In this document: one piece after another, positions 26,811-36,393 of the stretch
Layout of the letters: the number at the start of each line of letters is the position of its first letter
How positions within the stretch are numbered: the first letter of the stretch is position 1
Assembly (NCBI RefSeq): GCF_001721045.1
Contig: NZ_MDER01000030.1
Span: 206,861-270,860 of the forward strand
Source of the DNA: Paenibacillus nuruki
GTDB taxonomy: Bacteria > Bacillota > Bacilli > Paenibacillales > Paenibacillaceae
DNA: 64,000 nucleotides
Reading direction: 5' to 3'
Translations under genes and position numbers: made by a program
The notes under the pieces: model-generated
What the model was told of the DNA's origin: nothing
What the model saw: only the letters and a program-made list of their open reading frames with translations
Databases searched by the model: none

Positions 26811-29800
26811 TTATTTCAATGTGTAAGAGTTAGAAGCGTCCATGATGTCTGCATATGCCCAGTGGCTAGCAGGAACATCTTTCCATGCTTTGTTGCCAGC
26901 TGTTAAGTTAGCTGTTTTTTCTAGAATTTTGTTCAAAATCGTTACAGCTTGAGCACGAGTCAACGGTTGATTTGGTTGGAAGCTAGATGGAGATACACCT
27001 TGCATCAATCCAGCAGTCGTTACACGCTTGATATCGTTCGCTGCCCAGTGTCCGTTAATATCGTTAGCAAATGAGCTTCCTGTGCCTGTCAGACCCTGCC
27101 AGCGGCTTACGATTGCAGCCATCTCCGCACGAGTGATCGGTTGAGCAGGAGCAAATTTACCGTTAGTTAGACCTTTCATCAATCCAGTGGATTGCATAGA
27201 AGCAATCGCTTGGTGTGCCCAGAACGTAGTAGATACATCTGAATAGCTTCCGTTGCCACTAGCTGATGCATTTGGTGCGCTAGCTTGTAAACGATACAAT
27301 AGTGAAGCCATTTCAGCACGAGTAATACTGTTGTTCGGACGGAATGTTTGATCAGGGTAACCTTGGATATAAGCAGGTTTTACTACACCCGCTGTTGTAT
27401 CTGTATTGACGTTATTATTGTCAGGTGTTGAATTGTTTGTTGTAGAAGCAGCTAGGTTCTGCATATCTACAATTGTAAACGTACTGAATTTGGTCACTGT
27501 AAATTGTAGACCTGTTTTGCCATTACCATAATCAACTACACTTGGTTGTACCAATTCACGATCGCCATCACTATGCTCGATAAAGATACGCAATTGATTT
27601 AACCATTGTTGTTTAGCTGTTGCATCTTGTGGAATCGCACTGTTCTCAATCGGCATGACCAATTGAACCGGTTGGTTTTGTAAATTCGTTTCGATCGTCA
27701 TCGGACGACCTACTACAGAGATATTACCATTGCCTAAAGATTGTTTAACGATCTCTTCTTGTTTTGCACGATTCGCCACTGCATTTTGTTGTGCTACCGT
27801 TTTAAGAGGTACAAAGTGGAAGTAAAGATCGTTAGTGATATTGTTCAATGAGGTGGAAGCAACAGACAATTTAGCATCGTTAGTGCTGATTTCCAAGTTC
27901 ATGGCTGCATTTTTCAAATCTTTTGCTGCTGTTAATGGTAATGTGATATCGGTTTGAGCCACTTCATCACTGCCATCTGGAACAACCAGACGAACGGTTT
28001 GTTGAGCTGCTTCTTTTAATTTCGTAATCGCTTCGATCACTTTATCGGTGGAGAAAGTAATCTGATCTTGTTTTTGACCACTTGCTTGTGTAGTACGGTT
28101 AACGACTGCTGTAGCAGGAATCGTTGTTTTGCCTTTACCATCATCTACGTTAAGGGTGATTTTTTGGGAGCCACCTGAAGATGACGTTTTATCATCGGAT
28201 TCTTTAACAGTTACTGTTGCACTTGCAAATAATTCTTGTTGAGATACAGAGTAAGCACTGATGATCGCTGTACCTTTACCAATTGGAGTAACAACACCAT
28301 CGGTTACTGTAGCTACACTTGGATTGCTGCTGATCCATAATACCGTAGAATCTGTAGCATTATCAGGAGTTACAGTCGCTTTCAATGTTTGAGCAGCGCC
28401 TTTTTTCTTGAACTCTAATGTTGATTTGTCTAACGTAACACTTGTTACTGGAAATACTTCTGCTTCGTCTAAGAAGTCTAATTTAGTTAACGTATTCGAT
28501 TCTACAGAACTTGTATATCCTGTACGGTCTGGTAAGAAGGTAACACCATAAGCAAAGTTTGTTTCGCCCATCACTTCAAAATTCTCTGTTGCAACTGGAA
28601 GATTTTGAAGTAAGGAAGCTTTAGCTTTGTACAGATAGGAGAAGCCGATATTCACATATAAATTACCAAGCGGGCTAATCGTAATACCGCGAATAATTGT
28701 TGGATATGATGCTACCCATTCAGGTTTTGAAGTAGAATCGGATAGACGGACAATTTGAGAATCGACCTGATGGTAACCATCTTCTCTAGTAGCTACATAC
28801 AAACGGTCTTGTTGATCAAAAGCAAGTCCTGTAATCTCTATCGTGCTCTCAATACCTTGAGTTGCAATGATATTAGATTGTAATGATTGAATCGATGCGC
28901 TGTAATAAAGAGTACTATACTCTTCTAAATCTGAAGTCGTATAAGGCAGTAATTCACTGTCTTGTAGATACTTATGATCTAGTACCCATACACGATTATC
29001 GTTAGATTTGGCATAGTACAGGTCGCCCGCTTTGTTTAAAGTTACAGCAACGATATTATCGCTTTTAGCGATATGAGTCACTTTTAGTGTTTTGGTAGAA
29101 ACTTTGTAAAGCCCGCGATCATAATCAGCGTAGTACACATCACCATTGAAATAAGCTAATTCAAATGGACGATTAAGTTCAACTTGTGTAAGGTCAGTCG
29201 GAATAGCTTTGACTGATACATAACGAGTCATTTGGTTTGCACTCAAACCAGAGCTGTTTTGTACATTGTAATGAACAATATATTCACCTACAACAGAGGT
29301 GTCAATAGCATTTACAGGTTCACCATTTAACGTATAAGTGATCGTTGCTTGCAGATTACCATCGACTGCGTCGCTAATCGAGAATCCTGGATCAACATAA
29401 GCATCACCTTGAGTCAATTGAATATAAGAATCACCAGCCAATGTGATCACAGGAGGAGTGACTTTTTTGAACGGTTGAATAGAATTACCATTACTATAAT
29501 ATCCGGTACCATTTGGTAAGATAACGAGTCCTTGTGCAGAATAAAAATCACTTTGATAAGACTCGATGAGTGAATTATCTACAGGTAAGTTTTGCAAATG
29601 ATCAGAACTTATCTTTTTAAGTCCCATGCTACCCATGCCTAAAAATCCGGTAGTGCTATAAAATAAATTTCCTTTGGCATCTGTAGTGATTCCCAAAACA
29701 CCATTATAATAATAATTAGAATTTGTATTATTATTTATGAGTACATTCTGTCTTGCTTTTGTTGTCAGGTTTACTTTGATAAGGCTACTGTCAGAATTGA

Positions 29801-30647
29801 AATTGGAATTAAAATTGTAGCTGTTGTTGCCAATGTACATATTGTCATTGTTATCAATAGCCAACCCATACATATTGCTATTATTATATGAATCGAAAGC
29901 CTCGGATACTTCATTAAGTTTTGTTGAATCTAATGGAAAATCTTTAAGATATTTTGCAGGTATTTTGTAAACATGTGCATCTATGTTTTTGGTATAGAAT
30001 AGATCGCCTGCTTTATTTAAAGCAACACCGAAAAAATAACCTGATGATTGAACGACATGTTCTACTACACCTGTAGTTACGGATACACGATCAATCCCTT
30101 GTTGATAAGAGGATACATATACATATCCATTGTGATAAGCCATACCATACGGACTTGGAATATTTGTTTTAGCAAGATTAAAATAACCGCTGAGTGCTTT
30201 AACCGTAACTATACGAGTGACTTCATCCGCAACTTGTTCTTCCGGATTGATTACATTGTAATGAACGGTATATTCACCAGCAATACTTGTATCCACAGCG
30301 TTTACAGATTGGTTATTTAAGGTATAAGAAACTTTTGCAGTAAGATCTTTGTAGACATTATCTTGTACAGTTACGCCTGGATCATTAAAAGTATCGCCGA
30401 CATTCAATTGAATCTGTGCATCGCCAATCAGCGTAATCACAGGTTTATTGACTTGATTAGAAGTAACGCCAGTATTTGTACTTTCGACATGAGTGACAGG
30501 AGTGCCAGAAGAGTAAGTATCATTGCTAACTGTGCTTGTGTTGCTACTTGTTGTACTGGTTGAATCGCTCTCAGCAAAAACATTTGTTGTTGCTGTCCCC
30601 GGCAATGCAATCAGTGCAGCTAAGCATAAAATCATCCATTTTTTCAT
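26811..30647 (-). CDS. Large SLH-anchored surface protein with Ig and propeller-like repeats
   Basis: 1278 residues. Signal peptide (1-25), Ser/Thr-rich spacer, then two tandem modules, each with a DUF5011-type Ig domain (PVITLIGDAQIQLNVGD; PVITLAGDSYIQLTQGD) followed by NHL/SMP30-like strands (GMAYHNGYVYVSSY; ELAYFNGDVYYADY). A BIG_2 Ig domain (VTSVTLDKSTLEFKKKG, about 745-825) and a region of unknown type follow. The C-terminus has SLH repeats with ITRAEMA and LTRAQAV motifs that bind pyruvylated wall polymer. The SLH array begins and ends with half repeats. RBS AAAGGGG. Role unknown; adhesion or wall scaffold is possible. Confidence 0.88.
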   Translation of the reverse strand: MKKWMILCLAALIALPGTATTNVFAESDSTSTTSSNTSTVSNDTYSSGTPVTHVESTNTGVTSNQVNKPVITLIGDAQIQLNVGDTFNDPGVTVQDNVYKDLTAKVSYTLNNQSVNAVDTSIAGEYTVHYNVINPEEQVADEVTRIVTVKALSGYFNLAKTNIPSPYGMAYHNGYVYVSSYQQGIDRVSVTTGVVEHVVQSSGYFFGVALNKAGDLFYTKNIDAHVYKIPAKYLKDFPLDSTKLNEVSEAFDSYNNSNMYGLAIDNNDNMYIGNNSYNFNSNFNSDSSLIKVNLTTKARQNVLINNNTNSNYYYNGVLGITTDAKGNLFYSTTGFLGMGSMGLKKISSDHLQNLPVDNSLIESYQSDFYSAQGLVILPNGTGYYSNGNSIQPFKKVTPPVITLAGDSYIQLTQGDAYVDPGFSISDAVDGNLQATITYTLNGEPVNAIDTSVVGEYIVHYNVQNSSGLSANQMTRYVSVKAIPTDLTQVELNRPFELAYFNGDVYYADYDRGLYKVSTKTLKVTHIAKSDNIVAVTLNKAGDLYYAKSNDNRVWVLDHKYLQDSELLPYTTSDLEEYSTLYYSASIQSLQSNIIATQGIESTIEITGLAFDQQDRLYVATREDGYHQVDSQIVRLSDSTSKPEWVASYPTIIRGITISPLGNLYVNIGFSYLYKAKASLLQNLPVATENFEVMGETNFAYGVTFLPDRTGYTSSVESNTLTKLDFLDEAEVFPVTSVTLDKSTLEFKKKGAAQTLKATVTPDNATDSTVLWISSNPSVATVTDGVVTPIGKGTAIISAYSVSQQELFASATVTVKESDDKTSSSGGSQKITLNVDDGKGKTTIPATAVVNRTTQASGQKQDQITFSTDKVIEAITKLKEAAQQTVRLVVPDGSDEVAQTDITLPLTAAKDLKNAAMNLEISTNDAKLSVASTSLNNITNDLYFHFVPLKTVAQQNAVANRAKQEEIVKQSLGNGNISVVGRPMTIETNLQNQPVQLVMPIENSAIPQDATAKQQWLNQLRIFIEHSDGDRELVQPSVVDYGNGKTGLQFTVTKFSTFTIVDMQNLAASTTNNSTPDNNNVNTDTTAGVVKPAYIQGYPDQTFRPNNSITRAEMASLLYRLQASAPNASASGNGSYSDVSTTFWAHQAIASMQSTGLMKGLTNGKFAPAQPITRAEMAAIVSRWQGLTGTGSSFANDINGHWAANDIKRVTTAGLMQGVSPSSFQPNQPLTRAQAVTILNKILEKTANLTAGNKAWKDVPASHWAYADIMDASNSYTLK

Positions 30648-30817
30648 GCTGTAAATATCCCCTTTGTTTTTAAATCATGTGACATGTATTCACTATATCG
30701 AACAGTACTGAACAATTTCTGAACATTAATTTTAAATAATCATAAATTGATTTTTATACGTTACATATATGTTAATGATTTACTGGAATATATCGTACAG
30801 ATAAGGGTAAATTTAAA

Positions 30818-30839
30818 TTATTTTCATTGATGAAAATAA
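30818..30839. promoter_or_regulatory. Inverted repeat, possible operator
   Basis: TTATTTTCAT (30818-30827) and ATGAAAATAA (30830-30839) form a perfect 10-bp inverted repeat with a 2-base centre, suited to a dimeric regulator. The regulator is unknown. Confidence 0.45.
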
Positions 30840-30886
30840 CTCTTGCTTATGTATCAATCATGTCCTAAAATGAGGTTGCAGATGTA

Positions 30887-30900
30887 TGCAAGCGTTTGCA
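30887..30900 (+). promoter_or_regulatory. Cre/LacI-like operator upstream of the sugar importer
   Basis: TGCAAGCGTTTGCA has the central CG and flanking symmetry of LacI/CcpA-family operators (cre pattern TGWAANCGNTNWCA), but C and G replace the W positions. Catabolite or sugar-specific repression of the importer is inferred. Confidence 0.5.
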
Positions 30901-31130
30901 AAGAGGCGTATAAGTACATTTATAGATGTAGTGCATCTCTTTCAGCCATGCTACTTTTCACTGCATAACAGGAATTTGAAAATATTTTGATAGCGTTATC
31001 AGATTCCTATTTACTTTTCACCCAATACATAAGAAAATGGGTAAGAAGTAAAAAATATCTAATTTTGTTATTTACGTTCTTTTTATTACTTTTTTATTAC
31101 AGGTGTAATCAAAAAAAAGGGGCTGAGTAC

Positions 31131-32558
31131 ATGAAGCGTAAGTTGAAAAAAAGCAGCACAATGTCACTGATGATGGTTTTGTTATTTTCAGTTGTCATGA
31201 GTGCATGCGGAGGAACAACAAGTAATACGGCTACACCAGAACCCGCTGCAACAGGAACAGATACAACAGCTACAGCAACAACAGGCGCAGATATGATCAA
31301 AACAGCTAAAGTTCCAGCTGGATCTGAATTAGAGAAAGCCTTAAAAGGTGAATATAAAGGAACCAAAGTAACGATGTATGGTCCATTCGTAGATGCGGAT
31401 GAGCAGAAATTCAATGCAAGTATCAAAGCATTTGAAGATCAGACTGGTATTGATATCGCTTATGAAGGTTCTAAAGAATTTGAAGCTACGATTAATGTAC
31501 GTGTAAACGGTGGTAATGCACCGGATATCGCTGACTTCCCACAACCCGGATTGTTAGAAGGATTCGCTAACTCTGGTAAAGTAGTCGATGTATCTAGCTT
31601 TATGGACGAAAGCTATTTGAAAGAGCAATACAAAGATAGCTGGCTAGATATGGCGAAAATGAAAGGTGAAGGCGGTAAAGAATTGACTGCGGGCGTATGG
31701 GCACGTAGTAGTGTGAAAAGCTTAGTCTGGTACAACAAAAAAGCGTTCGCAGATGCTGGTTATGAAGTACCTAAGACTTGGGACGAAATGATGGCATTAA
31801 CAGAGCAAATCGCTAAAGATGGCGATCCTGCTTGGAGTATCGGTATTGAAAGTGGTACAGCAACAGGCTGGCCTGCAACAGACTGGATCGAAGATATTAT
31901 GCTTCGTACAACTACTCCTGAAAACTATGACAAATGGTTAACAGGCGAATTGCCATTTACAGATCCAATTGTTAAAAATGCAGTTAAAAAAATGTCTGAT
32001 ATCTGGTTTAACAAAGATTATGTATACGGTGGACGTAGTTCAATCGTAACAACGAACTTCGGGGATTCTATTCAACCGTTGTTCACAGACCCTCCTAAAG
32101 CTTGGTTTAACCGTCAAGCAGGATTTATCGTATCCTTTATTCCTGAAGGCGTAACAGCAGATGAGTATGACTGGTTCCCGTTCCCATCGATCGATGAGCA
32201 ATATGGTACACCTGCTATGATCTCTGGTGATATCTATGCTATGTTCAATGACCGCCCAGAAGTACGTGCAGTTATGGAATTCTTTACAACAGCAGAATCT
32301 CTACAAAGCTGGATTCAATCCGGTGGGGTAACACCTCCAATGAACGGTACTCCTGATGATTGGTTCGCTAATGATCAAGAACGTCGTATGTCTCAGTTTG
32401 TACAAGAAGCCAAAACAATCCGCTTTGACGGTTCTGACTTGATGCCAAGTTCTGTAGGCGCAGGCACGTTCTGGAAAGGTATGACGGATTATGTGAGTGG
32501 TACAGCTAGTCTAGATGAAGCGATGGCTGAAATTCAATCAGGCTTCAAAAAACAATAG
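31131..32558 (+). CDS. Sugar ABC transporter substrate-binding lipoprotein (AglE-like)
   Basis: 475 residues, family 1 extracellular solute-binding protein. A lipobox VMSAC places the lipidated Cys at 26, followed by a Thr/Ala-rich linker to about 55. The body shows the family pattern GGNAPDIADFPQPGLLEGF and LVWYNKKAFADAGYEVPKTW. Together with the two permeases it resembles the alpha-glucoside (AglEFG) group, so maltose, sucrose or trehalose are candidates. The start at 31131 follows AAAGGGG by about 11 bases. First gene of a three-gene operon. Confidence 0.9.
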   Translation: MKRKLKKSSTMSLMMVLLFSVVMSACGGTTSNTATPEPAATGTDTTATATTGADMIKTAKVPAGSELEKALKGEYKGTKVTMYGPFVDADEQKFNASIKAFEDQTGIDIAYEGSKEFEATINVRVNGGNAPDIADFPQPGLLEGFANSGKVVDVSSFMDESYLKEQYKDSWLDMAKMKGEGGKELTAGVWARSSVKSLVWYNKKAFADAGYEVPKTWDEMMALTEQIAKDGDPAWSIGIESGTATGWPATDWIEDIMLRTTTPENYDKWLTGELPFTDPIVKNAVKKMSDIWFNKDYVYGGRSSIVTTNFGDSIQPLFTDPPKAWFNRQAGFIVSFIPEGVTADEYDWFPFPSIDEQYGTPAMISGDIYAMFNDRPEVRAVMEFFTTAESLQSWIQSGGVTPPMNGTPDDWFANDQERRMSQFVQEAKTIRFDGSDLMPSSVGAGTFWKGMTDYVSGTASLDEAMAEIQSGFKKQ

Positions 32559-32617
32559 TATTGCACTTCAGATACTATAGGTATGGATAGCAGGTATACA
32601 TTGACATGAGTCAGAAC

Positions 32618-32636
32618 GGGCCGATGCTATCGGTCC
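32618..32636 (+). promoter_or_regulatory. Intercistronic hairpin between binding protein and permeases
   Basis: GGGCCGAT (32618-32625) pairs with ATCGGTCC (32629-32636) around a 3-base loop, followed by GATTTT. It probably acts as a transcript stabiliser or partial terminator that keeps the binding protein in excess over the permeases. Confidence 0.55.
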
Positions 32637-32665
32637 GATTTTGGCTTGATTAAGGGGGAAAGCCG

Positions 32666-33748
32666 ATGGACGTGCGAGCCAATCAAGGGTCTATGTTGAA
32701 GTTGATTTTATTATCGATACTTGTGCCTGCTGTAAACTTAGGCTTGCATTTCTCGATCTTTTTATTTTTTAGAAGCTCGGATCTTCCACCAGTTTTGAAT
32801 GCTGTGCTTGCTGTAATCTGGGGAATATTTGGGATCTATTCGATTTACTGGTCCCTGAACTGGGTGGTTGAGCAATACTCGGATAAATGGAAAGAACGTA
32901 TAATTCCTTATGTATTTGTAGGACCTGCTGTATTGTTGCTAGGTTGGTTGCTCTTTTTACCGACACTACGCACATTATACTTAAGCTTTTTTAATGCTGA
33001 TTCTACCCGCTTTGTAGGGCTGGCTAACTTTGGAGCTGTATTTACAGACCGACTATTGTTAACAGCGCTACGTAATAACTTGCTCTGGGTGGTATTCGGT
33101 ACATTAGCATGCGTAATTTTGGGTATGTTGGTCGCTGTACTGGCTGACCGCAGTAGCTTTGAACGTCTTGCCAAAGCAATTGTATTTATGCCAATGGCGA
33201 TTTCATTCGTAGCCGCAGGCGTTATCTGGAAATTCATTTATTACTATCAACCAGGCGATGACCAGATTGGTCTACTTAACGCAATTATGGTGCAGTTAGG
33301 ACTCCAGCCGCAGGGCTGGCTCAGTATGGTGCAACCCTGGAATAACCTCTTCTTGATTGTCATATTGGTCTGGATGCAGACCGGGTTTGCAATGGTTATC
33401 TTTTCCGCTTCGATCAAAGGAATACCGGAAGATATGTTGGAAGCGGCACGTATGGATGGCGCAGGCGAAGTGCGTATCTTTTTCAAAATCATGTTGCCTG
33501 TGATCTCCAGTACCGTTCTAGCAGTAACCACAACTATTATTGTATTTACACTGAAAATATTCGATGTCGTTATGATTATGACGGGCGGACAGTATGGAAC
33601 AGAAGTGGTTGCGACTGAGTTCTACCGTCAATTATTTATGTATCAAAATGCAGGCTATGGTTCTACGCTTGCGATTGTGTTGCTGATTGCAGTTATTCCG
33701 GTTATTATCCTGAATCTGCGCCAGCTTCAGAAGGAGGGAAGCTTCTGA
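32666..33748 (+). CDS. Sugar ABC transporter permease (AglF/MalF-like)
   Basis: 360 residues, about eight membrane helices. Two extra N-terminal helices precede the usual MalF-type core. The coupling EAA motif appears as EDMLEAARMDGAGEVRIFFK at about residue 255. It forms the transmembrane pore with the next protein. RBS AAGGGGG. Its TGA overlaps the next ATG (TGATG), so the two permeases are translationally coupled. Confidence 0.9.
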   Translation: MDVRANQGSMLKLILLSILVPAVNLGLHFSIFLFFRSSDLPPVLNAVLAVIWGIFGIYSIYWSLNWVVEQYSDKWKERIIPYVFVGPAVLLLGWLLFLPTLRTLYLSFFNADSTRFVGLANFGAVFTDRLLLTALRNNLLWVVFGTLACVILGMLVAVLADRSSFERLAKAIVFMPMAISFVAAGVIWKFIYYYQPGDDQIGLLNAIMVQLGLQPQGWLSMVQPWNNLFLIVILVWMQTGFAMVIFSASIKGIPEDMLEAARMDGAGEVRIFFKIMLPVISSTVLAVTTTIIVFTLKIFDVVMIMTGGQYGTEVVATEFYRQLFMYQNAGYGSTLAIVLLIAVIPVIILNLRQLQKEGSF

Positions 33749-34851
33749 TGGCTAAACGAAAACATAAAGCACCCAAACGCAAAGCGAGTTGGTTGGTTAA
33801 TACGATTCTAGCGATTATCTGTATTATCTGGTTTATTCCTACGCTAGGGCTATTAATCTCATCTGTACGTCCAGCCGCCGATATTTTACAAACCGGATGG
33901 TGGACAGTATTCCCTCATCGCCAGTGGGCAACTGAAGAACAAGTCAAGCTTCCAAAAGATACCGACCTTCGTCAGCCGATTACAGTTAACGGACAGACAT
34001 TCAGCGATGATCAGCTCAAAGCGGGTGTAATGCAAGGCGACAAACGTCTGGTCTGGGAAAATCGCCGTTCACGTACGGTCGATGTTCAGGACAAAAAATG
34101 GAGCGGAATGACGCTTAATTTCACCACTCAGAACTATGAAACGGTTCTAGGGGGGAAACAGTACAAAATCACGCAACCGGATGGCACGGTCAAAACCGAG
34201 CAAGGTAGCGGCATGGGTAGATCGTTCTGGAATACGATTGCTGTTGTTATTCCATCGACCGTGATTCCGATCTTTATCGCTTCTTTTGCCGCTTATGCGT
34301 TTGCCTGGTTGAAATTTAAAGGACGACGATTCTTTTTCGTTATTGTGATCGCATTGCTCGTCGTACCTTTACAAGTTGCCTTAATTCCTATTTTGCGCGA
34401 TTATACAGCACTCGGACTGAACGGAACATACTTTGGTATATGGTTAGCCCATACTGCTTTCGGGTTACCGCTAATCACCTACTTTATGTACAATTCGATC
34501 AGTCAGCTTCCTCGTGATCTGTTTGAATCGGCTTATATGGATGGAGCAACTAACTTTACCATCTTCTCCAAATTGATTCTTCCATTATCTGTACCGGCAT
34601 TGGCTTCGATCAGTATCTTCCAGTTCTTATGGGTATGGAATGATTATCTGGTGTCGCTTATCTTCCTCGGTTCTCAACCGGAAGTACAAGTACTGTCAAT
34701 GAATATTGCGAATATGGTTGGTTCGCGTGGTAGTGACTGGCATTTGTTAACCGCAGCTGCTTTTGTCTCCATGTTAACACCACTTGCTGTATTCTTTGCA
34801 CTACAGAAGTACTTTGTACGTGGTCTATTGGGTGGATCGATCAAAGGATAA
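33748..34851 (+). CDS. Sugar ABC transporter permease (AglG/MalG-like)
   Basis: 367 residues. After the first helix there is an extracytoplasmic insertion of roughly 100 residues (about 55-150), as in alpha-glucoside AglG proteins. The MalG-type core with EAA motif RDLFESAYMDGATNFTIFSK follows. No ATPase gene is adjacent, so a shared MsmX-type ATPase encoded elsewhere is likely. No glycosidase is linked either. Confidence 0.9.
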   Translation: MAKRKHKAPKRKASWLVNTILAIICIIWFIPTLGLLISSVRPAADILQTGWWTVFPHRQWATEEQVKLPKDTDLRQPITVNGQTFSDDQLKAGVMQGDKRLVWENRRSRTVDVQDKKWSGMTLNFTTQNYETVLGGKQYKITQPDGTVKTEQGSGMGRSFWNTIAVVIPSTVIPIFIASFAAYAFAWLKFKGRRFFFVIVIALLVVPLQVALIPILRDYTALGLNGTYFGIWLAHTAFGLPLITYFMYNSISQLPRDLFESAYMDGATNFTIFSKLILPLSVPALASISIFQFLWVWNDYLVSLIFLGSQPEVQVLSMNIANMVGSRGSDWHLLTAAAFVSMLTPLAVFFALQKYFVRGLLGGSIKG

Positions 34852-34873
34852 TAATCTTACAAAGAACAACTAT

Positions 34874-34908
34874 AAAAACCACTTTCCTATCTACAGGGAA
34901 GTGGTTTT
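34874..34908 (+). terminator. Terminator of the sugar importer operon
   Basis: AAAACCACTTTCC (34875-34887) pairs with GGGAAGTGGTTTT (34896-34908); the T-run is short. Confidence 0.7.
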
Positions 34909-34999
34909 ATGGTTGAGGATAAATATAGAAGAAACTGGTATTTCATAGCCGGGAATTGTATCATAAATAGACTATCATTTATAAAGGAGTAGAGCATCT

Positions 35000-35638
35000 A
35001 TGGATACTGGATCGTTGGTCGTATCGACTGTATTGCTGGTTGTTGTATTGATTGCTGTATTGTCGATCGTGTATTATAGCTGGCGTAATGGTATCTCCCC
35101 ATTGCCTGCTTCTGCACTGATCCGAAGCAAGATTGCTGAAGAAGTATTACGCTTATCCAAAATACAAGAATTGGATCGTCCATTATTCAAGTTAAAGACC
35201 GATGATCCAGTTGAGCGATATTCAACTATCCAACAACATATGGACTACAAAACACGTCCCAAAACTATCATCGAAACCGGGTCAGGTTGGGGAACATTAG
35301 CGATATTTCTAGCGAAGCATTGCCCTGAATATAAAGTCACAGGCATTGAGAACTCGTTCATACCGTTCTGGATTTCGAAGCTCTGGGCACGATTTGAAAA
35401 AGTATCGGTGAACTGGATTCGTGGTGATATGTATCAGTATCCGTATGAAGAAGCCAATATGATTATTTGCTATTTGTTTCCGGGAGCCATGAAGCGATTA
35501 AATCCTATTTTGCGTGAACGTGCCACAACCTATACATATATTATTAGCGTGTATTTTGCATTACCGGATTGGACACCTGAGAAAGTCGTTCAGTGCGTTG
35601 ATATCCATCGCACCAAAATCTATATCTATAAAGTATAA
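35000..35638 (+). CDS. Membrane-anchored class I methyltransferase-like protein
   Basis: 212 residues. One N-terminal membrane helix (about 5-27) is followed by a Rossmann-fold methyltransferase domain whose SAM-binding motif I reads TIIETGSGWGTLAIFLAK (about 93-110), with GIENSFIP as motif II. Substrate unknown; the anchor suggests a membrane or lipid-linked target. RBS AAAGGAG 10 bases before ATG. Single gene between terminators. Confidence 0.78.
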   Translation: MDTGSLVVSTVLLVVVLIAVLSIVYYSWRNGISPLPASALIRSKIAEEVLRLSKIQELDRPLFKLKTDDPVERYSTIQQHMDYKTRPKTIIETGSGWGTLAIFLAKHCPEYKVTGIENSFIPFWISKLWARFEKVSVNWIRGDMYQYPYEEANMIICYLFPGAMKRLNPILRERATTYTYIISVYFALPDWTPEKVVQCVDIHRTKIYIYKV

Positions 35639-35644
35639 GCAACC

Positions 35645-35683
35645 AAAAAACACATGTAGCTTAATGCCTACATGTGTTTTTTT
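35645..35683. terminator. Bidirectional terminator
   Basis: AAAAAACACATGTAG (35645-35659) pairs with CTACATGTGTTTTTT (35668-35682). Confidence 0.9.
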
Positions 35684-35712
35684 GGATATATTTCGTTCAG
35701 TATGCTGTTGTA

Positions 35713-36336
35713 TTAGTTGTGATCTTTGAAAATACCGAAAGGCTTACCGATTGGTAAAAAGGTTTTGCCGAAATGCGTATTCAATACCAATGCGCCTGTA
35801 CCGTATAAAGATACAATGCCGATACCCATTTCTGCATAAGCCGCAAGCGTATGGAAAATATGAGGAGCTACACCAAACGCATCAAAAGTCAGCCCTAAAA
35901 ATAACAAATCGATCAAGCAGAAAATAATAAACAATACTTTGTGTGTTTCCATCGCACCAATCGTCATAAAGAGAACAAACACTAGATAACCGGCAAAAGC
36001 AAAACCTAACTGTTTACCATCTACATCACTCGCAAGAGCTGTTCCGAATACACCCATTTTGATCATCCAGTTGCCTGCCATAGCGAACCAGAAGAAAGCA
36101 AATGCTCCAAATGCAGTCGTACCAAATGTATTGTTTCGCTTGGAATCTTGAATACAAGCGAATAATTGAGCGCAAGCACCTAGAAAGATCGCCCAGGGAA
36201 TAGCATAACTTAGACCTGTAGTCAGACCTAGCTTTTGAGAAGAAGCTACCAGAGTAACAATAGCCAGACCGAATAGGCCGAGTGCGCTAGGATCAGCATT
36301 AATGATCTTAACTTGAGTTTGCGAAGAAGTTTGCAT
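35713..36336 (-). CDS. Acetate uptake transporter (GPR1/FUN34/SatP family)
   Basis: 207 residues with six membrane helices. The N-terminal family signature is seen as INADPSALGLFGLAIVTLV, close to the NPAPLGL motif of SatP. It is predicted to carry acetate or succinate with protons. The start at 36336 follows GGAGG by 11 bases; a TTG at 36354 would include the RBS. A perfect inverted repeat at 36363-36393 sits just upstream. Confidence 0.88.
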   Translation of the reverse strand: MQTSSQTQVKIINADPSALGLFGLAIVTLVASSQKLGLTTGLSYAIPWAIFLGACAQLFACIQDSKRNNTFGTTAFGAFAFFWFAMAGNWMIKMGVFGTALASDVDGKQLGFAFAGYLVFVLFMTIGAMETHKVLFIIFCLIDLLFLGLTFDAFGVAPHIFHTLAAYAEMGIGIVSLYGTGALVLNTHFGKTFLPIGKPFGIFKDHN

Positions 36337-36362
36337 AAGGATTTTAGCCTCCAATAATTGTT

Positions 36363-36393
36363 AGGTATGTCTAACGGTTCGTCAGACATACCT
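36363..36393 (-). promoter_or_regulatory. Perfect inverted repeat upstream of the acetate transporter
   Basis: AGGTATGTCT (36363-36372) and AGACATACCT (36384-36393) are perfectly complementary with an 11-base centre, 27 bases before the start codon. It could be an operator for a dimeric regulator or a leader hairpin. No T-run follows. Confidence 0.55.

Larger units (their letters stand above)
30648..31130. other. Divergent regulatory region, SLH gene / sugar importer
   Basis: About 480 bases carrying an inverted repeat at 30818-30839 and a cre-like site at 30887-30900, annotated separately. The rest is AT-rich with no gene; a longer in-frame start for the importer at 30987 lacks an RBS. Confidence 0.5.
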
